The notes under the pieces were generated by a model, which worked only from the letters and a program-made list of their open reading frames with translations, had not been told where the DNA came from and did not search any database. From assembly GCF_901709675.1 (NCBI RefSeq), contig NC_051104.1, forward strand, positions 7,072,501-7,136,500: a stretch of 64,000 bases of DNA, given 5' to 3'. Made by a program: the position numbers and the translations under genes. Positions 51,891-64,000 of the stretch are shown here, piece after piece. Origin of the DNA: Syngnathus acus (taxonomy: Eukaryota > Chordata > Actinopteri > Syngnathiformes > Syngnathidae). The stretch's first letter is position 1. Each line of letters opens with the position of its first letter.

Positions 51891-53529
51891 TATATACATA
51901 CACACACGCACTAACACCTCCCACAGCTAATCAAGCTCTCACATCAAAGTGTTAAATCATAAGAAGCCCTCGAAAAGAGTCTAACACTTTAAGCAGGGTG
52001 GTGGTTTGATTAACACAAAGAATTAATAAAGGGATGCAAAAAGCACACACGCACACACAGCAGTGGTGGCGGCATATATGGTGTAATGACCCTTAGTTCA
52101 GATCTATCTCACACACACACACATCAATGAAGGCCTGTTGACTGCTGTAATCCCATGCTAATACTCCAGGGAGTCAAATCAATGTGACCTCACAGTCTTT
52201 GTGCATAAAGCCACACGATAATGAGGTTGGTGTTGGGAACGCACACACATGCAGAAAAACATTTGTTTTTGTAGAAAGGCCGACCTCTCACAAAGTGAGG
52301 ATTAACGAGACACTAAATGAAGGGTCTATTTCCATTATGAACAATGGTATGCTTGCAAATGTAGCGAAAAATAACAACTGGGTTCTTGTGTTGAGGATCT
52401 CAATGGCCATGTTGGGTTTCAGCACTATGATCAAGTGAGCACATTTGATTGGGTTTGCATTTTTGGCATGGTTAGAAAAATATACAGACATTTTTTGCTG
52501 GTTTTTTTAAAAGGGCCACATCATCCACAGCCAAGTGGCATAGAGAGCAAACATGTAAATTTGCACTCTCCACAAAAATTCAGTCACATGTGAGAGTCCA
52601 CATGGACAGCTCCCAGGAGAGTGCCACTACAACTTCCACCACTTTATTATTGGTCAATTTGGAGGCTTCTTTCACATGGGGTGACGTGGCTTAGGAGATG
52701 TCACAGCCCAACCAATCAATACCACTCTCAAACCTCGGGACCCACCATGCGTGTGTGTGTACGTGTGTCTGTGTACGTGTGTGTGTGTGTGAGTTGTTTA
52801 GGGCTGCAGCAGCTGGACTCTACCCTTCTGACCTGTTTACCGGACAGTAATTACATGAGAAGAGACGTTCGTCCAGCTCCTGCTGACCGGCTAATGAATT
52901 AACACAAGTCGGAGAAACTGACAGATTTGGCAATAGAAATGTATTTTCTGACTAGTGCTGGGAAAAAGGTTTGTTTTTCCATGTGAGATTTACCTTGCCG
53001 TTGCCTTGGGCAGGATAGGCCTGACTAGTGGCTGAACAAGGCTCACAGCGTGTAAACAATCCCAAGTGTGAGCTTCCCTGACAAACCTATTGATTCTATG
53101 GATTTCCACCCAAAGTTGTGATAATGATACATCATGGGCAGATTTGTCAGGACAGGCTGCTGGGGGAAGAGGTGGCAAAGCAATTTGCAGCATCTCTGAT
53201 TGTTAATACCCCCTGATGAAACAAAGAGCAAAGGAGAAATACATCCCTCCATCTCTTTGCCCATTCCGCCATCCCGCTTTGCAAAAGAGTCTTGTTTCCC
53301 GGTGTGTGGATATGGATGTATGAATTTGTTACAGGCGGATTCGGCACAATGGATCGGCTTTGCTGCTTTGTTAAAGATGAGGGCGGGCCCAGACGTCGCG
53401 GACTTTGCCGTGTTTGGCAAGAATGAAGCTCAAAAGATAAAGCTTTTGTGCGTACGCTGTTTTTTTTTTTCTCTCGCTCTCTCTTTCCTCCGGGCTCTGA
53501 GCATCTTATCTTAGCAGCTGAATCCCGAG
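51891..53529. other. Intergenic with TG and CA runs
   Basis: Includes CA runs near 52110-52122 and a TG-rich tract at 52749-52792 with ACGTGTGT interruptions. Frames at 52990-53514 overlap on both strands and have no recognised domain. Confidence 0.5.
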
Positions 53530-54300
53530 GTGTTTTGTAATATTAAAACTATCTTTCACTCTGTGGCTGAAAGGTATTTTAAATAAAATCTATGAGCTCT
53601 TCTTTTCACCTCGACGGAGTAGAACAGATCAGCTGCGAGATTTAGAAGACTGTTTGGAGTTGACGATTGCTGAGTGATGCAATATGTGGAGTGTTGCAAA
53701 CAAGCTCCTGGAGGATATTTCCGTGAGGGTTTCCAGGTATCGCAGGTGTGAGCTGCTTTTTGGCCGACATACATGTTGGAGATATTCAGCGATTTTAATG
53801 TAAATAATCCCCCACGAGCGAAAGTATACCCCAACCATTTTTAATTTATTTCCATCACAAAAGTCACTTTTTTAAGCCTCTTAAAATTGTAGAAAAATTA
53901 CATTTGAGATGTGCTTTGCATGAAAGGCAATCATTTATGGCAGTGATTATTGTGACGACTCAGCAATCTTCTATGACATGAAGGCATGTTTTTGCCCTCC
54001 ATTCTAATCCACTACATTATAATTATCATTTCATCTTTTGGCTATGCGAATGATTAGAGTAGTGAAAAGACCCATTTGGCAGATGGCTACCATTTAAAAT
54101 GTGGGCTAGGTGGTCATTTGGGGGTTTTCTGTCATGAGACGCATCTTTGATTTAATGAAATGTGGCTTTGGGGAGCTTTCTTAAGAACATACAATTCAAT
54201 CGCTTCATAAATACCAGCCTTAATTAGGATAATGTATTGTTACTGCACGTGTGTTTTATTGAGGCTGGAATTCATTCATGACACGTTGTACACGTCAACA
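53530..54300. promoter_or_regulatory. Candidate cis-regulatory interval
   Basis: Two repeat-free parts (about 53540-53845 and 54100-54300) with words such as TGTAAATAATCCC and CAGCCTTAATTAGGATAATG. Coding frames here are short and domainless. The call rests on texture and motif content. Confidence 0.25.
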
Positions 54301-55163
54301 GTAGTGCCGTTGTATTTTATTCGCCAGTCGTAAATATGTTTAAGCACACTGCTATGTTTCACATCATAATTATTAGATGCTAATCATTCATCTTTCCACA
54401 TTGCCTTTCAAAAAAAGCTCAGGTTGCACTATACAAACAAATGATCATGACCTTACAAAATCTCAGCAAGCTGTGGTTATTAGCAACTGTCAAAAAGTGA
54501 CTGATCCTCATTGTGCAGCTTTTTTTTTCCCCCAAATAAGTTATAAAAGGACACATCGTCCCGTGTGCCTTTGTCATTAAAGAAGATGGTGGAGCTGCCA
54601 GTTGGTCGTCCAATCCCCAGCCGTTACGGACAAATCAGGATAATAACACCTCCCTTTAAAAGAAATGACCGCAGCGTGGGACTGCCAGCTAAAATTAATT
54701 CCACCTCTGACCAGAGGCGAGAATACCCCACTGCTTTAAACCCTACCTCTCCTCAATACACACACACACACACACACACACTGCACTTAGCTTGTGTGGC
54801 GCCCACCACAGGGTACAGCAGAGCACCGCAACTGTGCGCATGCGTGTCTATTTTTGTGATGAAAGAAGAGCATGGAATCATTTTCTTTTTTTTTTTTAAA
54901 TTTAGTTTTGGTTTTTACGTCATAAAACAAAAGTCATAAAGTGATATTGTGATCCTTTAAATATGAGTCTGAATGTTTTTTATGGTATTGAAATAATATA
55001 TATTTGCTATATATATTATAACACATTTGAAATCAGCATCAGTTTATGTTTAGGGACAGATCAAATCTTTTCTGATTGAAATTTATTGGTGACCAGTGCT
55101 TTTAATTCAAGCACGCCTGCCGTGGCAGCAGGCGCTCACAAATGAAAAGGTTGCTTGACGGCA
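54301..55163. other. Intergenic with AC microsatellite
   Basis: Contains (AC)12 at 54758-54781 and a T-run near 54886-54897. The 124-codon frame at 54565-54939 reads through the AC tract and is not convincing. Confidence 0.55.
54758..54781. repeat. AC microsatellite
   Basis: Uninterrupted (AC)12. Confidence 0.95.
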
Positions 55164-55208
55164 GAATGTGAAAACACCTTATGCATGCGTGCACGCATGC
55201 ACACATTC
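55164..55208. repeat. Palindrome inside a short inverted repeat, alternating purine-pyrimidine
   Basis: Bases 55182-55201 form the perfect 20-bp palindrome TGCATGCGTGCACGCATGCA. It is framed by GAATGTG (55164-55170) and its complement CACATTC (55202-55208). The run 55180-55206 alternates pyrimidine and purine without a break, so it could form either a cruciform or Z-DNA. No known RNA hairpin is recognised. Confidence 0.75.
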
Positions 55209-56639
55209 CGCTTAATATCGAGTTGTCCTTCTTTGCACATGCGACTCAATATTCAGTTTGGATTGTACACCAAGCAGCAGCTTGACCTGACCCATTAATC
55301 AGCCAAAAATCTTAATTGACAGACCTCAAAATATCCAAATCTACATGTCTGAATTTCCCTGAAAATTTGTATAACTTTGAAGCTTTCCGACGATGGACAT
55401 TCCACAATTGATTCAGATGCTAAGTAAACAGGAAAGCTAAATATAGTTTTGCTACAACTAATTTTAGCTTGAATAGTAATTGCATGAATGTGTTATGCAT
55501 TGCAGAAAATATTAGCGTTACAGCAGCTCAACCCACAGGCTGTCAAAATATGTACCTTTTAAATGCAACACTTGATACCACAGCATTAGCTCCTCCACTC
55601 GAGCTATATTGATTCACAACATCGATATAGCCTGGCTCCCTCTTAATACGTTTGGACTCTAAAAACAGCAATATGTCACAGCTACTTGACTGTAATTCTT
55701 CAGAGTAAACGCTAGGTCCAAAAATAATCATAATAATAGCTGTATAAAAAAAAAAAAAGAAAGAAAGAAAAGCCAGCATGATGACTGGCTTTTAACACCC
55801 CCGACTTCAGTTTTATTCAGACTCGTTAAGTGACCTTTTGCCAAGTTATGTTTAAGTGACATTCATTCTTTGGTCTCAGGGTGCACTTTGTCTTTGTTTG
55901 CTGGTGTTTTGACAATTTAAATGGATGCTTTACGCAATCATCAAGCTCACCGCGTCCATGTGTTCTGCATTCTTTCTGAACACGGACTGAGGTGGTACAT
56001 GCTCAACATTCAAATCTGTTCATTTATCAAATTATTTCTCAAAGTGATTCAGGACTCTTCTGATGATAAGGGCTGTGAGGATGCAGGAAGACTCAACATA
56101 TTGCAAAGCTCAAATATCAAGTGAGGCTTCATCTCTTGATTTTATATGAAGATACATTGAACTCGAGCTACGTTACAATCTATATTTTGTGATATGAAAA
56201 CATCAACATCGTATTTTTGATCTGTGGCGTATTCATTGTTAACTTACTACACTAACGTAGCATCCAAGATGAGATCAATTTCTGTGATAATTATTCTTCA
56301 TCTATGACATATATCATAGCTGATGTTCTTCCAATGCTTAATCACTGTTGTGATTTTATCGTGGTGAGTTACTTCAATGTTTCCACACCGACTGAGGACA
56401 CGGCTTCGCAATGTGTTGTTTCGAGGGCAAGTCTAAAGTCTGTCATGTTGATTAGCTGGAGGTGTTAACACACTCGATACTGCCTCATCTCATTCTCTCC
56501 ACGACTGATCACTGTCACTCTGTGTCTCTTATAAGTGCTTCTTTTCCTCAGTCTCCCCCCCCCCGCTTCCTCCACCACTGTCTTTGTCTCCTAATTTTGC
56601 ATTGCATTCAACTACTTGACGCTCCAAACTGCGCGTGAT
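55209..56639. other. Intergenic, nothing recognised
   Basis: AT-rich unique sequence with an A-run near 55746-55757 and a C-run near 56557-56564. Short frames have no recognised domain. Confidence 0.55.
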
Positions 56640-57200
56640 TAAATAAAAAGCCGGTGAACCTAAACAGAATAGTCAGCTTGTTGTTAATTGGTCCTCCATG
56701 TGTTGCGGGTGTCTTGTAAGCATGCAGCAGCCATCAACAGATTGCTTGCTTGCCTGCCTGCCAGCCTGCCAGCCTGCAAGCAGCCACCTTTATGCCTCTG
56801 CCACTTGACATCTTCATTCGCAGTGTTTGATGATGTAAATAATCACACTCAATTAGCACTTAATTAACGATGCTGAAACAAAAGGACACGTCCCTGGGCG
56901 CAGCTCGTCTCCTCTCCCCACGCAGCCCCTCCGCTCACATCAGGGGAAAACAAAACATGTCAGCTTTTGACAATGTGCCATCTGTCCCCAGGCCAGAAGA
57001 TAGGCTTAGACACACGCTCGCTCGCTCGCTCGCATACAACCCCCTCAGCACCCATAAAACATGCAGCAACACTAATCGGGTCCTTAGGCCAACATAATTA
57101 CAGCCTGCCATGTTAATTACCTAACAATTAGGAGTTGTCTTTACAAAAGGGGCAATCACGGAACTAGCTTGTGAGTCCCGTGTTGAGTTGCCTGCCATTC
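56640..57200. promoter_or_regulatory. Candidate cis-regulatory block
   Basis: Contains CTCAATTAGCACTTAATTAACG (about 56849-56870), ACATAATTACAGCC and TGTTAATTACC words in an otherwise mixed-composition stretch. Two short tandem runs lie inside: CCTGCCAG-type at about 56750-56780 and CTCG-type at about 57015-57033. The dense TAATTA cores are the main evidence. The 75-codon frame here has no recognised domain. Confidence 0.33.
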
Positions 57201-60200
57201 ATACTTTGCCACTCTCTGCACACATACAGAATATGAGTAATACACACATAATTGTTTTATAATCGCAAGGTGGGCTGGTTTTCACTTTTAGGAAAGAAAG
57301 TAGGAAAGAAATTCATTTTGTCGCAATCCTCAGGGTAGTTATTTGAAATATAATGCAAAATAGGCTGAGGGGGAATTATTAAAAATATAATCATACTGGA
57401 GGAAATTGAACAAAGTGGATGTCTTGTACTGCTCTTTGTCTTTGTAATTCTGCCTTGTTATTGAATGAATAATGATAATCCTCACTGCCTGTGATGCAAA
57501 ATATAAATCTTTATGCCAATTTTGATTGGAAACAAATTGGTGAAGCAGGTGCAGCGCTGAGACTAATGATCAATAAAAAAAAATCTCATATTTCATCATT
57601 TTCGTAGGATAAACCCCCACCCCCCCTCCAAAAAAAGTTACCAGAATGAATGAAAAATGTGCACCCTTTAGCAGAGAAATCATCCATCACTGCTCCTATT
57701 GAATTTTCCATATTAAACCTCCAATATGGAAGTCATATATAAGCTGATAACGCAATCAGATTGAAAAATGAGGAAAATTCTCCTCCTGCCGATAAATGTA
57801 TATCATGGATTAGTGCACTTGGATGGTTGCTTCCTCTGGGGAGCAAATGCATTTATTTGACCTCCTGCAAGGAACCTTGGACTTGCTCCTGTTGCTTTGA
57901 AGCCATGTCAGATAGTAACATCACATTACACAGAACTGATCTTATTGATATACCTCTCATTAGAATTGCTATCAAATTCCATATGATATATTATGGTATT
58001 GTTTTTTAGCTTATCCTAAGGTTAGAAAAAAAGAGACGACAGTCTAAAGTGAATAGACCGTCTTTCCAACTTTCTCTTTGCCAGCGTCCCCATCACTGAC
58101 CACTACTCCCATGTAAGTCCTGGCCACAGACAGCTCTCTAATAGGCCCGGCTGTCTCCTTCTTAATTTGCTGAAATTGCTAAATCAATAGGTGTAGTCGT
58201 AGCCACACTCTCCCTGTTTTAGTGGGAAAAGATAAAGTCTACGGGAAGGCAATCTTCACTTTCAATTTGCTCCCTGCTCAGCATTGAAGCCAGAGTGCTT
58301 ATTACTCTACTTAAAGAGGCTGTATGGTTGTCTCATAGTGGGCAGGCCCAGATTTCTTTGGCTGGATTTACACTGCAAGTCAAAGTGGCCAATTCTGGTT
58401 GATTTGATTTTTACATATATGTACCTATTTTCAATAAACAACAACATGAAAGATGTTTCAGCAAATCATGCCAAAATATTCATCGATCGTACCTCACTAG
58501 ATTTTAAGAAGCAAAGGGGTCTAACGTGTGTTGCAGACCCACACCACAAACCCAATTGTGGTAATTGCGTCACTTGAGACTTGTAGTGAAATTCCAGTCT
58601 TTAAAACTCCTGCAGAGCACACATGGGCGTTCCAGCTGACATAGACATCAAAATAGTCCATTTTCAAGGGACGGCGGGGGGTGCTTGAGAGGGGGGACTT
58701 CCTGAGGTGGGAAAAAAAGTATGGCCGTTCCCATTGTCAGTAAACTCTGCATTTGTAGATTTGTATGAACCTCCTCCTGAAAAACGGCTTCCAGCATGTA
58801 AAACTTCAATACTTAGTGTACGTAGTAGCTCAAGACGCCGCACAAGGATTATGTGACAACATCTTGGCTAAATCCTTTACTATTGTATCTGTATGCCGCT
58901 GGATGTCACTAAAATTTTCCTGAAGAGTGCAAATTGAGGGGCACATCTGGACTATTTTAAGATTGTTTTGATGCATGACTTTCAAGAGGCTATGGCTCAA
59001 TGCTTTCACACATGCGAATCTACATTTGCAAATCTGAGTGGATTTATGTGTGTTCATGTGTGTGTGCGCTTGAAAATATGTGTGTTAAGCCACTCTTGTC
59101 AGTAGGATCTTTTGTCTCAGGGAGCCTGTTCGTCCTTTCCTAATCTCCCCTTGATGCTGCCTTTACCCATAATCCTTTCTTTCATTAACTGCCCTCCTCA
59201 TACAGCGCCACCTTTATTGCAGTCTTTCACTTTCTAATTGCACAGAGACAAGCACCAGGGAGGTATGTTTGCATGTGTGTGTGTTGGGGAGGGAGGCGTT
59301 CATGCATTCATGCATCTGAAGTTGTGTTTGTGAAGGCCAGGCCAGGAAAAGGGGAAGGGCAGAGAGTGAGGGTGGGCTTTGTGCCTGATTGCTCAAATAA
59401 TTTCACATGTTGAAAAGGATTTAAAGAAAGAAATTTTAATCTGGATATTAAGAACATTATATGACAGAGTTAAATAGGTCAACGTTGTGGAAATGCTCGA
59501 CGAATGTAAACAGGATTTTATTATTATTATAAAGATGCGATCAAAGGAGTGGATTTTAATCAAATGTTTTTCTGTATCATTAGAACCAAGTGAAAATAAG
59601 TAGGGAGAGAACAGGGGACAAGTTCAATTTGAAAACACTCTTGGTGATGCATATGTATGAGCGAGCGTGTCACAAATGCACTTTATGATAAGGCAAATAA
59701 TTCACAGCGTGCATCACAGACATCAATTTAACATTCTATCAGCAGAGTTAAACGCCTTGTTTGCTGATGCCATTCCACAATAACCCATCCAACAATACTC
59801 AGCCACCCCCCCAACCTGTCTCGTTGTTCCTCCAATGAGCAGCAGCCTCAGAGAGGGCCAAATACTTTGTTACACACTGGCCTCTGTTGGCTGACTTGAC
59901 ACTTGGTCGAGGCAAGAACACAGCACAATTGAATTTCTACAAATGCATTTAAAATGGATTATTTACAGATGTCATTTTTAAAAATATCACTTTTTTTTTG
60001 TGTAAGAAGGAAAAAGACATAAAAAGAAACTAAATTATTGTCATTGCAGAATTATTCCTAATTGTGCATTCAGTTTGTTAAGAGGTTTTTTACATTTCCC
60101 AAATGCTGGGAATGGTTTTATTTATGTTCCCCCTTATTCATTTTTTTTTTTTTTTAGCACCCAGACAGAAACATTTGTTCAGGTCTAAGGGTATGAATAT

Positions 60201-61599
60201 CCCCCGTCAGAAACATGGAAATTGACTCCAACAGTAATATCCCTCAATTAATGTTGGGAGTTTTCTTTTTCCAGAGAGAAACAGCCTGTCGGTACATTTT
60301 TGCAGCTAAATACATGATTACACTTAAGCCCCTGTAGTTAGCTGCATTCAATTTCCAAACACGAGCACAAGGTCACACTGAGGAATGGCAAAATGGAGGA
60401 CAGACAGAGTGAGGGATGGAGGAATTTCCACAGAGGATATCGTAACCACATTTTTGCCACGTTTTCAAAAGCAGGTCGGGTAACCGAGACCCATTTCACT
60501 TGTTAAAATATGCTTCAGAGGCCATGCTAATCGAAATGAACAAATGTGATGCAATTATTGAATTCATGTTTATTAGTAAAAGCATTTGTAGGTTAATTTT
60601 TTTAAACAGTTCTTTTGAGGCTGTATTTGTTTTTAGATTTTTAAATGGCTCAATCATTTGTCCGCTAGCCCTACAGACAGATTGAAAGGCCTCTTTTCCC
60701 TGAATAATACTAGTTACTGAGCTACGTTGTAAAAGGACAATCCCCACAAGACACTATTTGCCAATTTTTGTGTGAATTTGTTTTGGTTTAATTGCTGAAA
60801 TTATTATTTATTTAGAAAGTCTCAGAGAATACAAACGGCATATTCCTCATCACATCAAGGAAATATTCTCTTATTGCCCACTTCTAAATATGCTATTCTA
60901 ATGTTTCACATGAAAAAAAAAAAAAAAAAGGCAACAGAGCGGCTTTTTGCGAGATGGCATCCGTCATCGCACGTGCACGTTTCTATCGTCACTGTGAACA
61001 AAAACATCAAACGTATACATCATGGTAGTCATTTATTTGGTTTGCTCTGACAGCTTTTCAAGAGTTACTCTTCCTTATGCAAAGGAGCCCATGCAGTCTC
61101 TCCTCCTCCTCAAGTGATATGAACTGCTGAATATAAATGATGGGGAGTGGGGGTGATTGATAGACCCTCCCACTTGCCGCCCTGCTAGACAGATTGAGAT
61201 TCAGACAGACAAATGCATCCCTCTTCCTTATACATTTCTTTTTGTCTATCTCGCGTACACACACACTCCCCTGTTCAATCTAATCCGTCCTCGATCAGCC
61301 GTAAATTTGAAAAATTCTCTTTTCGGCCAATTAAAAAAAAACTGACCAGCCAAGGCCTCGAGTTCTCAGTCAATCACAATAATAAAATGTGTGCCACTTT
61401 ATGAAATATCTTCTGTTCTTGTCATTTCAAACTAAATCCTTGATGACAAAACGCTCGCGGAGAAATTGTGGATGGACAGAAGGTGACCAGACTGCATGAA
61501 TACATCAATTCAAGAGGACCATTCCACTTGCAATAAGTTACTCCAGCCATTTTGCATTTGTCAAGGTGTCAACTCTTCTCCACCACCTCCCAGTCTCAA
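57201..61599. other. Intergenic, nothing recognised
   Basis: Unique AT-rich sequence with a C-rich run near 57617-57628, T-run near 60138-60155 and A-run at 60913-60929. No repeat family, exon or RNA gene is recognised. Confidence 0.55.
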
Positions 61600-61760
61600 C
61601 GTGCGACAAGCGCCTGCAGAAAATTCCAGCTAACCGACAGCCTGTGCGATGGATGCGCTGATTGACAGCGCAGCTCACCTCCACCGCCGCACGCAATGAA
61701 GACACACCAAGAAACACGACGAAGAGGGCCGTACTCGAGCGGAGGCGATATACGTAATGA
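61600..61760. promoter_or_regulatory. CpG-rich block with exact PBX-MEIS decamer
   Basis: About 17 CpGs in 160 bases, against a CpG-poor background. The exact PBX-MEIS/PREP site TGATTGACAG lies at 61659-61668, followed by CGCAGCTCACC. A 17-codon frame starts at ATG 61652 but stops at once, and no splice structure can be argued. It could be an enhancer or an unmethylated promoter-like patch; no TATA box or initiator was found. Confidence 0.38.
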
Positions 61761-63039
61761 ATGAAGCCAACATCAAAATGAATATTAATAAAAATAATGG
61801 GCTAGAAGGCATGTCAAGTCAGACAAACGGCAAATACGTACAAAAGAACGTTATTTACCGGGCTGATTCCATCCGTTTGCCTCTCCCCAGTGCCCGTCTG
61901 GCCAGGTGTGTGTGTGTCAGTGTATGTGAGCTTCTGTGTGCCATTTCTTTCAGACGGGAGACTGAAAATGGGGTAGAAGCCATTACGCCGGGAGAATCAC
62001 CCAGAGCACCCCGAAATGAGGGGCAGGGGCCTGTCAGCAAGCAAGGATGTGTGTCCGTTTGTGTGTGTGGTGATGGTGGTGTGGTGTGTGTGGGGGGTGG
62101 GGGGGTAGCAGCAGAAAGGGTCCAGCCGGTGACCTTCTTCCAATGACCCCCACTCCCCCGCCAATGATTTATTTACAGCGCCCTTATCCAACCTCTCCTT
62201 GCACACACATATACAATAATCAAGAGTTTAAGAGATGAGGTAAAATGTGCAAACGAAAAACTTTTTTTTTTTTGACTCGACAGGGGAGGATAGACAAGAG
62301 AAAATGTCGCTTGGTACAAGGAGGACAAATCTGTCGCCCCCATCTTGCCGTGTCGAGGCATTTGATTTCCTTGCTCACTTTAGCTCGAGCCAATATGTCT
62401 ACCTCGCGCCCTCATCCTTGCCTTCCCATCACACATCTTGATGAAAGCCACACCAGTGAGGATAGATTCTTTTGCATGTTTGGCTCTCATTCACTTGCTT
62501 CTCTCACTTCTCCATGTGGGGAAGGGCGGGGTTTAGCCGCTATGGTGAGAGATGAATTCCCGATTGCCGTCTCATTGGTCAGTGGCAAAATCTTGAGAAA
62601 CAGACCGAAAATGATTATTTCCCTTCATAATTGCACCCCTCCTATTTTACCCCCTCGGTTTCCGTCCCTAAGCAGAGCGGCAAGAGGCTGTAATTTGAAC
62701 CACCGGAGCCAATTATGCAGATTAGCTTGCCCCAGGTTGACCAATGACCTTCTCTCCCGTTTACAATTGCTTACAATATGCAAATGGCTTAAAGAAATGC
62801 ATTCAGGGGTGTCAAAACAGTTTTGGACTAACACTGTAAAACCTCGCCAGTTCCTCACAAACACGCTAGTGAACCCAGGCCAAAACAACACAGCAGCCAC
62901 TATTGTGTTCCTAACTTCTGATAACTTCACCTTCCAAATGTAAATGTGACACTTTGCCGCCATCTCTATCTCTCTTTATATTACTCATGCCCCGCCCACC
63001 TGGACGGTTGGGTGCAGAGATGGAAGCTGGCCTGTCTAA

Positions 63040-63180
63040 TTAGCCATGTGGCTTACCTTGGCTCACTGGGGCCGGCAGGCCGGCCGACCGGCCGGCCGGG
63101 TTTAAACGGGGAGATGGACGCCGTAACCGTAGACTGTAATTAGAGACCGGCTCACTGAGGGCACAGCAGTGCTGACACAG
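63040..63180. promoter_or_regulatory. GC-rich block with two GGCCGGCC words
   Basis: GGCCGGCC occurs at 63078-63085 and 63090-63097, almost mirrored around CGACC, followed by GTTTAAACGGGG and then CTGTAATTAGAGACC. The mix of GC palindromes and a homeodomain-type core resembles the block at 27570-27800. Confidence 0.28.
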
Positions 63181-63819
63181 AGCCTCTGCTCCGCCACACA
63201 CATGCACAAATACGTACGGCGCAAGCTCTGGATGCATGAAGACAAAAGGTTTGGGCATCATCAAGTGCTTCCATCCATGACAGTCAGTGGAATATAGCGC
63301 ACACTTGGTATGGAATCTCCCTTATTCCTAGTCATAGTTGTGCGGTTTATTGCAGCAACATGTCCCCAAACAGAGTAGCAATTATGTCCTTTCCCCTCAC
63401 CTCATCTATTCTTACTGCCTGCTCTTACAGAGTCTTTTTTTAAACACCGCCTCTTGCTTTTTACCATAATGCCGCCGTCCCATGATTTATTACTTCTTTC
63501 TTCGGTTTCAGATCTTCTTTTTTTCCATTACCATTGTTAGCTTTGTGGCAGGGCCTATTCCTATTTAGGGCACACCATATAGCCACCTTGCCAAAGACAA
63601 CATGCATCGTCGCTGCCACGCACGTCCGCAGCTGCAAGTTTAGCTGTTTATGCCCCGTAAAGTTAACTTCATCAAAGCAAGAAACAAAGAGATGGAGCCA
63701 ATCAATGAAATTCATTAATGAAAGCTGAAATGCATTTTATTCTTTTCTAATTACACGCATTGTAGCTCATAATTGAGCGGAGGGAGCTGAGATTACTGCG
63801 CGTTTGGGTGTCAGTACTG

Positions 63820-63902
63820 TATGTGTGTGTGGGTCTGTGTGTGTGTGTGAGTGTGCATAGTTGTACTGTATGTGACTGTGTGTGTGTGTGTGTGTGTGTG
63901 CA
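63820..63902. repeat. Interrupted TG microsatellite
   Basis: Two TG blocks, each introduced by TACTGTATGTG (about 63815 and 63864), suggest a local duplication of a TG tract. The minus-strand frame crossing it is repeat translation. Confidence 0.85.
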
Positions 63903-64000
63903 GAGACGGCGACAGAGAGGCATACAAAAAATGGATGGAACAAATAAAAGGCAAAAGGTGAAGTTATGGAATGAAGCAAATGCATTCTTGCATGGTATCA

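Larger units (their letters stand above)
61761..64000. other. Intergenic with TG-rich tracts and GC-rich blocks
   Basis: Includes a G/TG-rich stretch at about 62048-62107, a repeat-free stretch at about 62500-62800, paired GGCCGGCC words at 63078-63097 and TG-rich tracts at 63820-63902. The 232-codon frame at 62245-62943 is the longest in the window, but it begins with a poly-T-derived Phe run and shows no domain. No gene is supported. Confidence 0.5.

Overview
The window looks like non-coding DNA from a vertebrate, most likely a teleost fish. No bacterial-style gene layout is present. Open reading frames are short, overlap on both strands and are no longer than chance allows in 64 kb. Base composition is moderately AT-rich, with CA/TG microsatellites, homopolymer tracts and a thin scatter of interspersed repeats. 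The teleost call rests on repeat families recognised from general familiarity with fish genomes: a TIR element with GCGACTTATA motifs, a tRNA-headed SINE-like piece, a hAT-like 'GGTGTCAAACTC' end, and a 'CTTTATTGTCAATTTCTTC' repeat. No database was searched, and no host gene, exon, tRNA, rRNA or known microRNA could be identified.

Layout. 1-6 kb: unique sequence with a compound AT/AAT repeat near 1.1-1.2 kb. 6-8.1 kb: a small degenerate repeat, a regulatory-looking block (6370-7080) and a SINE-like fragment (7976-8115). 10.3-13.5 kb: a hAT-like fragment, a duplicated MEF2-type motif and the first TIR element (13320-13493). 14.7-22.5 kb: several regulatory-looking blocks and a fish repeat at 20.2 kb. 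22.5-41 kb: mostly plain intergenic sequence with microsatellites, purine/pyrimidine-biased tracts and GGCCGGCC motifs. 41-45.3 kb: a 101-bp TG tract, one coding-like ORF (42423-42677) and blocks with homeodomain-type motifs. 45.3-57.2 kb: the second TIR element (50648-50820), a TAATTA-rich block (51600-51890), a 46-bp purine tract and a 20-bp palindrome. 57.2-64 kb: sparse sequence, then a CpG-rich block with an exact PBX-MEIS decamer (about 61.6-61.76 kb).

Interpretation. The general look (few transposons, long unique stretches, repeated TAAT cores, PBX-MEIS, PBX-HOX and MEF2-type sites) fits a regulatory gene desert beside a developmental gene. That is an inference, because neither conservation nor chromatin can be assessed here and the neighbouring gene is not visible. 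No new protein-coding system was found. The best leads are the coding-like ORF, the clustered homeodomain-cofactor motifs, the near-identical TIR elements, and the alternating purine-pyrimidine palindrome at 55.18 kb.
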